DNA from: an uncultured Roseateles sp.
GTDB lineage: Bacteria > Pseudomonadota > Gammaproteobacteria > Burkholderiales > Burkholderiaceae
DNA length: 14,183 bases
Direction: 5' to 3'
Assembly (NCBI GenBank): GCA_946480605.1
Contig: CAMLKW010000110.1
Span: 1-14,183, forward strand
Under the pieces are notes generated by a model. The model was given only the letters and a program-made list of their open reading frames with translations, was not told where the DNA came from and did no database searches. Shown in pieces: positions 7,025 to 14,183 of the stretch. A program made the position numbers and the translations under genes. How positions within the stretch are numbered: position 1 is the first letter of the stretch; every line of letters begins with the position of its first letter.

Positions 7025-9967
7025 ATGAACACTTCCCGTCACAAGAACCTGATCCACCTCGCCGCGCTGGCCGCCTGTGCCAGCCTGGCCCTGCCCGCTC
7101 AAGCGCAGACGGCCGAAGCCGCCCCGCCCGCCGGAGACAGCAGTGATGGTTCCAACGTACTGAGCACCGTCGTCGTGACGGGCTCGCGCATCTCTGCCCG
7201 CGGCTTCACGCAGCCCACGCCCACCACCCGCATGGTGGCGGCCGACCTGGAAAAGAGCGCCGAACCCAACCTCTTCAACGCCATCGCCGACCTGCCCGCG
7301 CTGCAGGGCAGCACGGGCCGCACCACCAGCACCAACAGCACCAGCTCCGGCATCCAGGGCCTCAGCTCGCTGAGCCTGCGCGGCCTGGGCCCCATCCGCA
7401 CGCTGACGCTGATCGACGGCCAGCGCGTCATCGGCGCCAACGTGACCGGCGTGACCGACGTGAGCCAGTTCCCGCAACTGCTGGTCAAGCAGGTGGACGT
7501 GGTGACCGGCGGCGCGTCCGCCTCCTACGGCTCGGACGCCGTCGGCGGCGTGGTGAACTTCATCACCGACAAGCGCTTCACCGGCTTCAAGGGCCATGTG
7601 GCGGGCGGGCAGACCAACTACGGCGACGACAAGAACGGCCAGCTGCAGGCCGCCTGGGGCACGGGCTTCGCCGGTGGGCGCGGCCACCTGACCGCCAGCA
7701 TCGAGTACGCCCGCGAGAAGGGCGTGCCCTCCCCCCGCTTCGGCGGCGCCGGCGCGAACGGCCGCACCTGGTTCAAGAACCCGGCCTTCCAGGTGCGCCC
7801 CATCGGCCAGACCAACGACGGCAAGCCGCAGTACACCTTCATCGAGAACGCCCAGCAGTTCCAGTATTCCAAGTACGGGCTCATCACCAGCGGCCCGCTG
7901 CAGGGCACGGCCTTCGGCCCGGGCGGCACGCCCTACCAATTCCAGTACGGCTCCAACGGCGTGCCCACCGGTACCGGCGCCGTCACCGGCTGCGTGACGC
8001 CCTTCTGCGTGGGCGGCGACCTGACCGGCACGGTGGGCGGCGGCACGACGCTGGGCATGAACATGTCCCGCCAGGTGGCCTATGTACGCGGCAGCTTCGA
8101 GCTGAACGACGACCACGAGGTCTACGCCAGCTTCAACTACGGCAAGGTGGACTCGCTGTTCACGCCCAACCCCGGCGCGGCCAAGAACGCCAACCTGACC
8201 ATCCAGTGCAGCAATCCCTACCTGCCCGCGTCCATCGCGGCGGCCTGCGCGGCCAACAACATCACGAGCTTCCAGTACGGCGTGGCCAACGCGATCTTCC
8301 CCAAGGACATCGAGGTCAACCCGGTGCGCACGCAGCTGCGCGCCGTGGTGGGCGCCAACGGCAAGTTCGACGCCTTCGGCAAGGGCTGGACCTATGACGC
8401 CTACGCGGCACATGGCCAGAACACCATCGACATCAACGTCGAGAACATGACGCTGAACGCGCGCTACAACGCCGCCATCGACGCCGTGCGCGGGCCCAAC
8501 AACACCATCATCTGCCGCAACGCCGCCGCGGCCGCGTCGGGCTGCAAGCCGCTGAACATCATTGGCGACAACCCCATTGCCCCCGACGCCTGGGCCTACA
8601 TCGCACCGGCCGATGGCCCACGCCAGTACTCTCGCCAACGCCAGTCGGTCGCCGCCTTCAACATCAATGGCGAGCCCTTCTCGCTGTGGGCCGGCCCGGT
8701 GGCCATGGCCTTCGGTGCCGAGGCGCGCCGCGAGCAGTACTACGTCATCGGCGACCCCTACGGCAACGGCGTGTTCCCCGAAACACCCAACACACCGCAG
8801 TACCCGGCCGACCCGCTGCTGAACACCGCCATCGGCAACAACTGGTACGCCGGCAACTATCACAACGCCAAGGGCGCCTACCACGTGAAGGAAGCCTTCA
8901 TCGAGTTCAACCTGCCGCTGTTCAAGTCCACGAGCCTGGGTGAAGCCAACCTCAACCTGGCCGGCCGCCAGACGGACTACAGCACCTCGGGCAACGTCAG
9001 TGCCTGGAAGGTCGGCGCCACCTGGAAGACCGCCATGGACGGCCTGCGCGTGCGCGCCGTCACGTCCCAGGACGTGCGCGCCCCCAACCTCAGCGAGCTG
9101 TTCGCCGCGCCGCTGGTCGTCAACAACACCGTCAACTACCAGGGCACGACGCTGACCGTGCAGCAACGCACCATCGGCAACGTCAACCTGCGCCCGGAAA
9201 TCGCGCGCAACACGACGCTGGGCCTGGTGCTGGCGCAGCCGAAGTGGGCGCCGGGCTTCAGCGCCTCCATCGACTACTTCGACATCAAGGTTGACGACGT
9301 GATCTCTTCGCTGAACGCCCAGCAGGAGGTGGACCTGTGCGTCGCCGGCAACCAGGAAATCTGCGCGGCGATGGACCTGGTCAGCGCGACCAAGTACGTG
9401 ACGCTGCAGGCCTTCAACCTGGCCTCCATGCGCAACAAGGGCTTCGACCTTGAAGGCGTCTACCGCTTCAACCTGGGCGGCGTGGGCCTGCCCGGCAGCC
9501 TGACGCTGCGCGGCCTGGCCACGCACACCAAGAGCTTCAAGACCAACTCGGGCGTCGTGGGCACCATCCCGAGCGAAGCCGCGGGCGTCAACCTCGGCAA
9601 CACGCCCAAGTGGAAGGGCCAGTTCTCGCAGTCGTGGGAGACGGACACCGCGAGCTTCACGATCTCGCAGCGCTGGATCAGCGACGGCGTCTACAGCAAC
9701 GAATACATCGAGTGCCAGGCCAGCTGCCCGGTCTCCACGGTGACGCGACCCACCATCCTGAACAACCAGATGAAGGGCGCGTTCTACTGGGACATCGGCG
9801 GTTCGTACAAGGTCAACAAGAACCTGAGCGTGTACTTCAAAGTCGACAACCTGACTGACGTGGATCCCGTGGCCGCGCCGCAGACGGGCACGGGCTACGG
9901 CATCAACCCGTTCCTGTATGACGTGTTGGGGCGGCAGTACCGCGTGGGCGCTCGAATGAGCTTTTAA
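7025..9967 (+). CDS. TonB-dependent outer-membrane receptor, probably for an oligosaccharide or aldobionate
   Basis: A 980-residue outer-membrane transporter driven by TonB/ExbBD. Seen: a signal peptide (about 1-27, cleavage near AQA), a TonB-box-like STVVVTGSR (47-55), a plug domain with LRGLGPIRTLTLIDGQRV and VVTGGASASYGSDAVGGVVNF, then a long beta-barrel ending YRVGARMSF with the terminal aromatic usual for outer-membrane proteins. Several close cysteine pairs (such as CVTPFC, CVAGNQEIC and ECQASC) may form disulfides in surface loops. The start is fixed by AGGAGA at 7015-7020, four bases before the ATG. The large size and position beside a GH94 operon with a shared operator motif suggest saccharide rather than iron uptake. 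No SusD-like partner is present, as usual in Proteobacteria. Substrate assignment is inference. Confidence 0.92.
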   Translation: MNTSRHKNLIHLAALAACASLALPAQAQTAEAAPPAGDSSDGSNVLSTVVVTGSRISARGFTQPTPTTRMVAADLEKSAEPNLFNAIADLPALQGSTGRTTSTNSTSSGIQGLSSLSLRGLGPIRTLTLIDGQRVIGANVTGVTDVSQFPQLLVKQVDVVTGGASASYGSDAVGGVVNFITDKRFTGFKGHVAGGQTNYGDDKNGQLQAAWGTGFAGGRGHLTASIEYAREKGVPSPRFGGAGANGRTWFKNPAFQVRPIGQTNDGKPQYTFIENAQQFQYSKYGLITSGPLQGTAFGPGGTPYQFQYGSNGVPTGTGAVTGCVTPFCVGGDLTGTVGGGTTLGMNMSRQVAYVRGSFELNDDHEVYASFNYGKVDSLFTPNPGAAKNANLTIQCSNPYLPASIAAACAANNITSFQYGVANAIFPKDIEVNPVRTQLRAVVGANGKFDAFGKGWTYDAYAAHGQNTIDINVENMTLNARYNAAIDAVRGPNNTIICRNAAAAASGCKPLNIIGDNPIAPDAWAYIAPADGPRQYSRQRQSVAAFNINGEPFSLWAGPVAMAFGAEARREQYYVIGDPYGNGVFPETPNTPQYPADPLLNTAIGNNWYAGNYHNAKGAYHVKEAFIEFNLPLFKSTSLGEANLNLAGRQTDYSTSGNVSAWKVGATWKTAMDGLRVRAVTSQDVRAPNLSELFAAPLVVNNTVNYQGTTLTVQQRTIGNVNLRPEIARNTTLGLVLAQPKWAPGFSASIDYFDIKVDDVISSLNAQQEVDLCVAGNQEICAAMDLVSATKYVTLQAFNLASMRNKGFDLEGVYRFNLGGVGLPGSLTLRGLATHTKSFKTNSGVVGTIPSEAAGVNLGNTPKWKGQFSQSWETDTASFTISQRWISDGVYSNEYIECQASCPVSTVTRPTILNNQMKGAFYWDIGGSYKVNKNLSVYFKVDNLTDVDPVAAPQTGTGYGINPFLYDVLGRQYRVGARMSF

Positions 9968-9980
9968 AGCTCAACGCGGA

Positions 9981-10111
9981 CCGAGCGCCGGGCCGCCCCA
10001 AGCCGGCCCGCGGGCGATGTGCTTGCGGGTCAACACCGCAAGCATCGCCGTCCCGTCGGGAGACCGCCCAGACCCGCCCGCGTTCAGCGGGGCGGGTCTG
10101 GGCGAGCGGCT
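9981..10111. repeat. Four-hairpin intergenic repeat, copy B
   Basis: The homologue of 5602-5732, filling the gap between the convergent receptor and amidohydrolase genes and starting 13 nt after the receptor stop. Hairpins: I CGGGCCG/CGGCCCG as in copy A; II 10013-10028 with 10036-10049, with the same GT bulge (10019-10020) but different paired bases (GCTTGCGG/CCGCAAGC where copy A has ACACGCGG/CCGCGTGT); III a GTCCC/GGGAGAC stem with a bulged A; IV 10065-10079 with 10090-10104, a perfect 15-bp stem around loop GCGTTCAGCG. The perfect stem IV could help end transcription from either side, but no T-run follows it. Confidence 0.85.
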
Positions 10112-10117
10112 TCAAAA

Positions 10118-11428
10118 TCAGCCGGCCTTCATGCGGCCGACGACATCACACGCTTCGGCCAGCAGCGACGGCACGTCAATGGTCGTCGGCTGGCGCTCCT
10201 TCAGCACCTGCCGGCCACCCACCCACACGTTGCTGACGTGCTCGCGGCCGGCCACGTAGACCAGTTGCGCGGCCGGGTTGTAGACCGGCTGGCACTCGAT
10301 GCTGTCCAGCGACACGGCGACCACGTCGGCCAGCTTGCCCACTTCCAGCGAGCCCAGGTCGTCGGCGCGGCCCATAGCCTTGGCGGCGCGGATGGTGGCC
10401 ATCTCCAGCGCGGTGCGTGCCGACGCCACCGTCGGGTCGCCCGTGATGCCCTTGGCCAGCAGCGCGGCCGAGCGGATCTCGCCGAACATGTCCAGGCGGT
10501 TGTTGGAGGCCGCACCGTCCGTGCCCAGGATGGTGTTGACGCCGGCTGCTTCCAGCGCCTTCAGCGGCATCACGCCCGAGGCCAGCTTCAGGTTGGAGTT
10601 GGGGTTGTGCACCAGGTGCACGCCCTTCTTGGCCATCAGCTCGATCTCGGCCTCGTTGAGGTGGACCATGTGCACGGCGATCATGCGCTCGCTGAACAGG
10701 CCCAGCTTGTCCAGGCGCGTGATGGGGCGCACACCATGCGCCTTGATGCCGTCCTCAACCTCGCCCGCCGTCTCGTGGATGTGGCAGTGCATCTGGATGT
10801 CCAGCTTCTCGGCCAGGTCACGCAGCTTGATGAAGGTCTCGTCGGACACCGTGTAGGGCGCATGCGGCGCGCTGGTCCAGTCCAGCAGCGTCTCGCCCTT
10901 GTACTGCTCGTAGGCGGCCACGCCCTTGGCGATGTAGTCGTCCGGGCCCGATGCATAGCCGGTCGGGAAGTCGATGACGTTCATCGACACGGCGGCACGC
11001 ACGCCCGAGTCCACGGCGGCGCGGGCCATCGCGGTCGGGAAGAAGTACATGTCGTTGATGTAGGTCGTGCCGCTGCGCAGGCCCTCGGCCGCCGCGAGCT
11101 TGGAGCCGAGGTAGGTCCAGGCCTCACTGACCCACTTCTTCTCCAGCGGCCAGATGTGGTTCTGCAGCCAGTCCATCAGCGGCACGTCGTCGGCGACGCC
11201 GCGCAGCAGCGTCATGGCCGAGTGCGCATGGGCGTTGATGAGGCCGGGGATCAGGATCTGCTCGGGCAGTTCGACGCGCTCGGCCTGCGGGTACTTCGCG
11301 ATCAGGTCGGCACGCGGGCCGATGGCCTTGATGCGCTCGCCGTCGATCAACAGCGCGTGGTTCTCCAGCGTGTCTTCGCCGGCCTTCATGGTCAGCAGCC
11401 AGCGGGGCAGCAGCAGGGTCTGGGACAT
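10118..11428 (-). CDS. Trz/Atz-family amidohydrolase, probable methylthioadenosine/S-adenosylhomocysteine deaminase
   Basis: A 436-residue cytoplasmic metal-dependent hydrolase of the amidohydrolase superfamily. Expected zinc-site residues are visible: H67 and H69 in NAHAHS, H216 with E219 in CHIHETAGE, H256 in HMVHLNEAE and D304 in LGTDGAASNN. This pattern and length fit the MTA/SAH deaminase group (MtaD), which converts methylthioadenosine to methylthioinosine or S-adenosylhomocysteine to S-inosylhomocysteine; other aminohydrolases of the Trz/Atz group (atrazine-type, guanine deaminase-like) remain possible. It lies 21 nt downstream of a ribokinase-like gene with its own AAGGAGAA ribosome-binding site, so the two likely form one transcript. 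Together they suggest purine nucleoside salvage, but the pair is not a textbook pathway. Confidence 0.88.
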   Translation of the reverse strand: MSQTLLLPRWLLTMKAGEDTLENHALLIDGERIKAIGPRADLIAKYPQAERVELPEQILIPGLINAHAHSAMTLLRGVADDVPLMDWLQNHIWPLEKKWVSEAWTYLGSKLAAAEGLRSGTTYINDMYFFPTAMARAAVDSGVRAAVSMNVIDFPTGYASGPDDYIAKGVAAYEQYKGETLLDWTSAPHAPYTVSDETFIKLRDLAEKLDIQMHCHIHETAGEVEDGIKAHGVRPITRLDKLGLFSERMIAVHMVHLNEAEIELMAKKGVHLVHNPNSNLKLASGVMPLKALEAAGVNTILGTDGAASNNRLDMFGEIRSAALLAKGITGDPTVASARTALEMATIRAAKAMGRADDLGSLEVGKLADVVAVSLDSIECQPVYNPAAQLVYVAGREHVSNVWVGGRQVLKERQPTTIDVPSLLAEACDVVGRMKAG

Positions 11429-11449
11429 CTCTTGTTCTCCTTGTGAGAT

Positions 11450-12373
11450 TCAGTTCGATTGCGCGAGCAGTTGCTCGACTTCGGCGCGGTGCGGCATCGC
11501 ATCCTGCACGCCCGCTCGCGACACGGCGATGGCCGCGGCGGCCTGGGCAAAGCTCAGTGCATTCTCGATGGCCTGACCTTCGGCCAGCGCAGTGACCAGT
11601 GCCCCAACCAGCGTGTCGCCGGCACCGACGGTATCGATCGCCTTCACTGGCCGGGCCGGCACGCGGCGCGTGCCCTCGGCGTCGACCCAGCACAGGCCGT
11701 CCGCGCCCAACGACACCAACACGGCGGATGGCCCTTTGGCCCGCAGCGTCTGCGCCAGCGCCTCGGGCTCAGCCACGCCGCCGCCCAACGTCGTGACGAG
11801 TGCCTGTGCCTCCAGCTCGTTGACGACCAGCAAGTCCACCAGCGGCAGCAGAGCCTCGCAACCGGGGCGATAGGGGGCCGCGTTCAGGAGAGTCCTCACG
11901 CCGGCTGCGCGGGCACGCTCGAAGGCACGCGCCACGCTTTCCAGCGGCAACTCCTGCTGTGCAATCAGCCAGCGCAGACTCGCCAGATCCAGCGCCTCGA
12001 CCTGCGCCAGCGGCAGCGCACCATTGGAGCCGGCGACGGTGACGATCTGGTTCTCTGCGTCCTCCGCGCCCACGACGATGAGCGCCACGCCGGGCACCTC
12101 GTCGGCCGGCTGCGCGATGGCGCGCGTGTCGACGCCCTCGCCCTTCAACTGCTCGACCATGGCAGCGCCGTTCTCCAGCAAGCCCACGCGGGCGGCCAGC
12201 GCCACCTTGGCGCCCAGCCGCGCCGACGCTACCGCCTGGTTGGCCCCCTTGCCGCCCAGGCAGGAGCCAAAGCGCTGGCCGCGCAGCGTCTCACCCGGCA
12301 ACGGCAGCCGCGGCGCGTGCACGATCAGATCGCGGTTGACACTGCCCAGGACGAGGATCTCAGCAACGGACAT
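11450..12373 (-). CDS. rbsK: PfkB-family carbohydrate kinase, ribokinase-like
   Basis: A 307-residue cytoplasmic sugar kinase, close in length to E. coli ribokinase (309). Seen: LGSVNRDLI near the N-terminus, the sugar-binding GGKGANQAVA (40-49), NELEA (185-189), SLGADG (221-226), and the ATP/anion-hole motif DTVGAGDTLVGAL (247-259) with catalytic base D253. These features match ribokinase, which makes ribose-5-phosphate from ribose and ATP; a nucleoside kinase or another PfkB sugar kinase cannot be excluded. A GGAGAC ribosome-binding site precedes the ATG. Only 14 nt separate that ATG from the T-run of the gltA terminator, so the promoter must lie inside the terminator/gltA end, or the gene depends on read-through. 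The amidohydrolase follows 21 nt downstream. Confidence 0.88.
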   Translation of the reverse strand: MSVAEILVLGSVNRDLIVHAPRLPLPGETLRGQRFGSCLGGKGANQAVASARLGAKVALAARVGLLENGAAMVEQLKGEGVDTRAIAQPADEVPGVALIVVGAEDAENQIVTVAGSNGALPLAQVEALDLASLRWLIAQQELPLESVARAFERARAAGVRTLLNAAPYRPGCEALLPLVDLLVVNELEAQALVTTLGGGVAEPEALAQTLRAKGPSAVLVSLGADGLCWVDAEGTRRVPARPVKAIDTVGAGDTLVGALVTALAEGQAIENALSFAQAAAAIAVSRAGVQDAMPHRAEVEQLLAQSN

Positions 12374-12387
12374 CAGGTCTCCAAATG

Positions 12388-12415
12388 AAAAAACCCCTCG
12401 GAAGGCCGAGGGGTT
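12388..12415 (-). terminator. Intrinsic terminator of gltA
   Basis: On the minus strand, AACCCCTCGG (12406-12415) pairs perfectly with CCGAGGGGTT (12392-12401) around a 4-nt loop and runs into six T (12393-12388). It begins 20 nt after the gltA stop and is a textbook rho-independent terminator for the sdh-gltA transcript. Confidence 0.95.
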
Positions 12416-12434
12416 CGCGTCAGGCGAGAGCGGA

Positions 12435-13745
12435 TCAGCGCTGGCCGATGGGCTTGACGTCGCGCGGTGCGGCGCCGACGAACAGCTGGCGCGGGCGGCC
12501 GATCTTGTACTCGGGGTCGCCGATCATCTCATTGAGCTGGGCGATCCAGCCGACCGTGCGGGCCAGCGCGAAGATGGCGGTGAACAGCGGCACGGGGATG
12601 CCGATGGCGCGCTGCACGATGCCCGAGTAGAAGTCCACGTTCGGGTACAGCTTGCGGGCGACGAAGTATTCGTCTTCCAGCGCGATCTTCTCCAGCGCCA
12701 TCGCCAGCTTGAACAGCGGGTCGTTCTCCAGGCCCAGCGCGTCCAGCACCTCGTGGCAGGTCTCGCGCATCAGCTTGGCGCGCGGGTCGTAGTTCTTGTA
12801 GACGCGGTGGCCGAAACCCATCAGCTTGACGCCGGAGTTCTTGTCCTTGACCTTGCTGATGAAGTCGCCGATGCGGGCCACGCCACCGTTCTTCTGGATG
12901 TCGCCCAGCATGTTCAGGCAGGCCTCGTTGGCGCCGCCGTGAGCGGGCCCCCACAGGCAGGCCACGCCGGCCGCGATGGCCGCGAACGGGTTGGTGCCCG
13001 ACGAGCCGCACAGGCGCACGGTCGAGGTCGACGCGTTCTGCTCGTGGTCGGCATGCAGCGTGAAGATGCGGTCCATCGCGCGCACCAGCACCTCGTTGGG
13101 CTTGTAGTCCTCGCACGGCGTGGCGAACATCATGCGCATGAAGTTGCCGGCGTAGCTCAGGTCGTTTTGCGGATAGATGTAGGGCTGGCCGATCGTGTAC
13201 TTGTAGGCCATGGACACCAGCGTGGGCATCTTGGCGATCAGGCGGATCGCCGAGATCTCGCGGTGCTCGGGGTTATTGATGTCCGTGCTGTCGTGATAGA
13301 ACGAGGACATCGCACCCACCAGGCCCGTCATGACGGCCATCGGGTGGGCGTCACGGCGGAAGCCGCGCAGGAAGAACTGCATCTGCTCATTCACCATCGT
13401 GTGGTGCATGACCTTGTTCTCGAACTCGGCCTTCTGGCTCTCGTTCGGCAGCTCTCCGTACAGCAGCAGGTAGCAGGTCTCGAGGTAGTCGCAGTTCACC
13501 GCCAGCTGCTCGATGGGGTAGCCGCGGTAGAGCAGCTCACCCTTGTCGCCGTCGATGTAGGTGATGGTGGAGTTGCACGACGCCGTCGACAGGAAACCGG
13601 GGTCATACGTGAACTTGCCGGTCTGCGCGTAGAGCTTGCGGATGTCGATGACATCCGGGCCGATGCTGCCCTTGTAGAGCGGCAGGTCCATCGAGGGGCT
13701 GCCGTCGGAGAACGACAGGGTGGCTTTCACGTCGGACGGGGTCAT
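12435..13745 (-). CDS. gltA: Citrate synthase, type II
   Basis: A 436-residue enzyme condensing acetyl-CoA and oxaloacetate to citrate, the entry step of the TCA cycle. Catalytic residues match E. coli GltA: H269 in [10 protein letters not shown]313 in [13 protein letters not shown] and D371 in NVDFYSG. Residues tied to NADH inhibition in the E. coli hexameric enzyme are also present at a constant offset of five: Y150, R168, K172 and C211 (E. coli Y145, R163, K167, C206), so an NADH-sensitive hexamer is likely. The start is supported by AAAGGAC upstream. It follows sdhE after 33 nt, in the sdh-sdhE-gltA order common in Betaproteobacteria, and ends at a strong terminator. Confidence 0.98.
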   Translation of the reverse strand: MTPSDVKATLSFSDGSPSMDLPLYKGSIGPDVIDIRKLYAQTGKFTYDPGFLSTASCNSTITYIDGDKGELLYRGYPIEQLAVNCDYLETCYLLLYGELPNESQKAEFENKVMHHTMVNEQMQFFLRGFRRDAHPMAVMTGLVGAMSSFYHDSTDINNPEHREISAIRLIAKMPTLVSMAYKYTIGQPYIYPQNDLSYAGNFMRMMFATPCEDYKPNEVLVRAMDRIFTLHADHEQNASTSTVRLCGSSGTNPFAAIAAGVACLWGPAHGGANEACLNMLGDIQKNGGVARIGDFISKVKDKNSGVKLMGFGHRVYKNYDPRAKLMRETCHEVLDALGLENDPLFKLAMALEKIALEDEYFVARKLYPNVDFYSGIVQRAIGIPVPLFTAIFALARTVGWIAQLNEMIGDPEYKIGRPRQLFVGAAPRDVKPIGQR

Positions 13746-13778
13746 GGTGCAGTCCTTTGAGGCTTTGAAAAACTAGAG

Positions 13779-14048
13779 TCAGGTGCGCAGATCGGCGAGC
13801 ACGCCTCGTACCGCAGCGGTGTCGATTTCACCACTGGGTTCCTTGCGACGCAGCATCAGATCCAGAAGGTCGTTGTCGGCCAGGTCCATCAGTGCAGTCA
13901 GACCGTCAGCTTGTGACGTCGTGACGCCTTCCGGATGACGATTGAAGAAGCGCTCGATGAACAGATCGTTCTCGAGCAGGCCCCGACGGCAGCGCCAGCG
14001 CAGCTTGGAAAGCGCGCGTTCGTCGATCATCGAGGTCACTTCCGTCAT
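13779..14048 (-). CDS. sdhE: SdhE, FAD assembly factor for succinate dehydrogenase
   Basis: This 89-residue protein of the SdhE/Sdh5 family helps attach FAD covalently to SdhA. The family signature RGxxE is seen as RGLLE at residues 22-26, followed by the acidic helical LADNDLLDLML (56-66). It starts 4 nt after the sdhB stop and is followed by gltA, the expected operon position. The annotated start has no clear Shine-Dalgarno; M7 is preceded by CGGAAG and could be the true start, giving an 83-residue protein with the whole domain intact. Confidence 0.92.
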   Translation of the reverse strand: MTEVTSMIDERALSKLRWRCRRGLLENDLFIERFFNRHPEGVTTSQADGLTALMDLADNDLLDLMLRRKEPSGEIDTAAVRGVLADLRT

Positions 14049-14052
14049 GTCG

Positions 14053-14183
14053 TCAGACCGCGCGGCGGACCATCAATTCCTTGATCTTGCCGATGGCCTT
14101 CGTGGGATTCAGCCCCTTGGGGCAGACGTCCACGCAGTTCATGATGGTGTGGCAGCGGAACAGGCGGTACGGGTCCTCGAGGT
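14053..14183 (-). CDS. sdhB: Succinate dehydrogenase iron-sulfur subunit, C-terminal part
   Basis: Only the last 42 residues are in the window; the gene begins beyond the right edge. The fragment contains [18 protein letters not shown], whose three cysteines match the last ligands of the [3Fe-4S] and [4Fe-4S] clusters in E. coli SdhB, followed by the usual basic tail [14 protein letters not shown]. SdhB carries electrons from FAD in SdhA to ubiquinone at the inner membrane. The stop lies 4 nt before sdhE. Confidence 0.95.
   Translation of the reverse strand, partial: LEDPYRLFRCHTIMNCVDVCPKGLNPTKAIGKIKELMVRRAV

Noticed and set aside
7013..9526. An 837-codon open frame on the minus strand opposite the receptor gene
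   Set aside because: Its translation is rich in Ala, Gly, Val, His and Arg with no recognisable domain. It lies exactly opposite a well-supported gene and is a GC-rich antisense shadow.
12024..13760. A 578-codon plus-strand open frame over gltA
   Set aside because: It is opposite a fully conserved citrate synthase and runs through the gltA terminator; shadow frame.

Overview
The window is GC-rich DNA with typical proteobacterial genes. The order sdhB - sdhE - gltA at the right end, and the overall gene style, suggest a betaproteobacterium of the order Burkholderiales (Roseateles/Mitsuaria/Leptothrix-like). That placement is inferred from gene order and composition, not from a marker gene.

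Layout. (1) 1-1254, minus strand: the start of a sugar ABC ATPase and, overlapping it, a complete RhaS-like periplasmic sugar-binding protein. (2) 1396-5584, plus strand: a tight three-gene operon of gluconokinase, a GPH-family sugar symporter and a GH94 glycoside phosphorylase, joined by two ATGA overlaps. (3) 5732-6778, minus strand: a LacI-family regulator of the GntR (gluconate repressor) type. (4) 6779-7024: a 246-bp divergent control region full of dyads. (5) 7025-9967, plus strand: a 980-residue TonB-dependent outer-membrane receptor. (6) 10118-12373, minus strand: a Trz/Atz amidohydrolase and a ribokinase-like kinase. (7) 12435-14183, minus strand: citrate synthase, SdhE and the C-terminal end of SdhB.

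The most interesting reading is that 1396-9967 is a locus for aldobionic acids, most likely cellobionate, the oxidised disaccharide released by LPMO and cellobiose-dehydrogenase attack on cellulose. The receptor would carry it across the outer membrane and the GPH symporter across the inner membrane. The GH94 enzyme, which looks like a cellobionic acid phosphorylase rather than an ordinary cellobiose phosphorylase, would split it with phosphate into glucose-1-phosphate and gluconate. Gluconokinase would then make 6-phosphogluconate for the Entner-Doudoroff and pentose-phosphate routes. The LacI/GntR-type protein probably controls all of this through a 14-bp palindrome, GGATAGCGCTATCC, found before the kinase operon, before the regulator gene and before the receptor gene, with a fourth weaker copy.

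The two gaps between convergent genes (5585-5731 and 9968-10117) hold two diverged copies of one ~131-bp element made of four tandem hairpins. In one hairpin three base pairs differ between copies by compensatory changes, so the fold itself appears to be conserved. A clear intrinsic terminator follows gltA and abuts the ribosome-binding site of the ribokinase gene.
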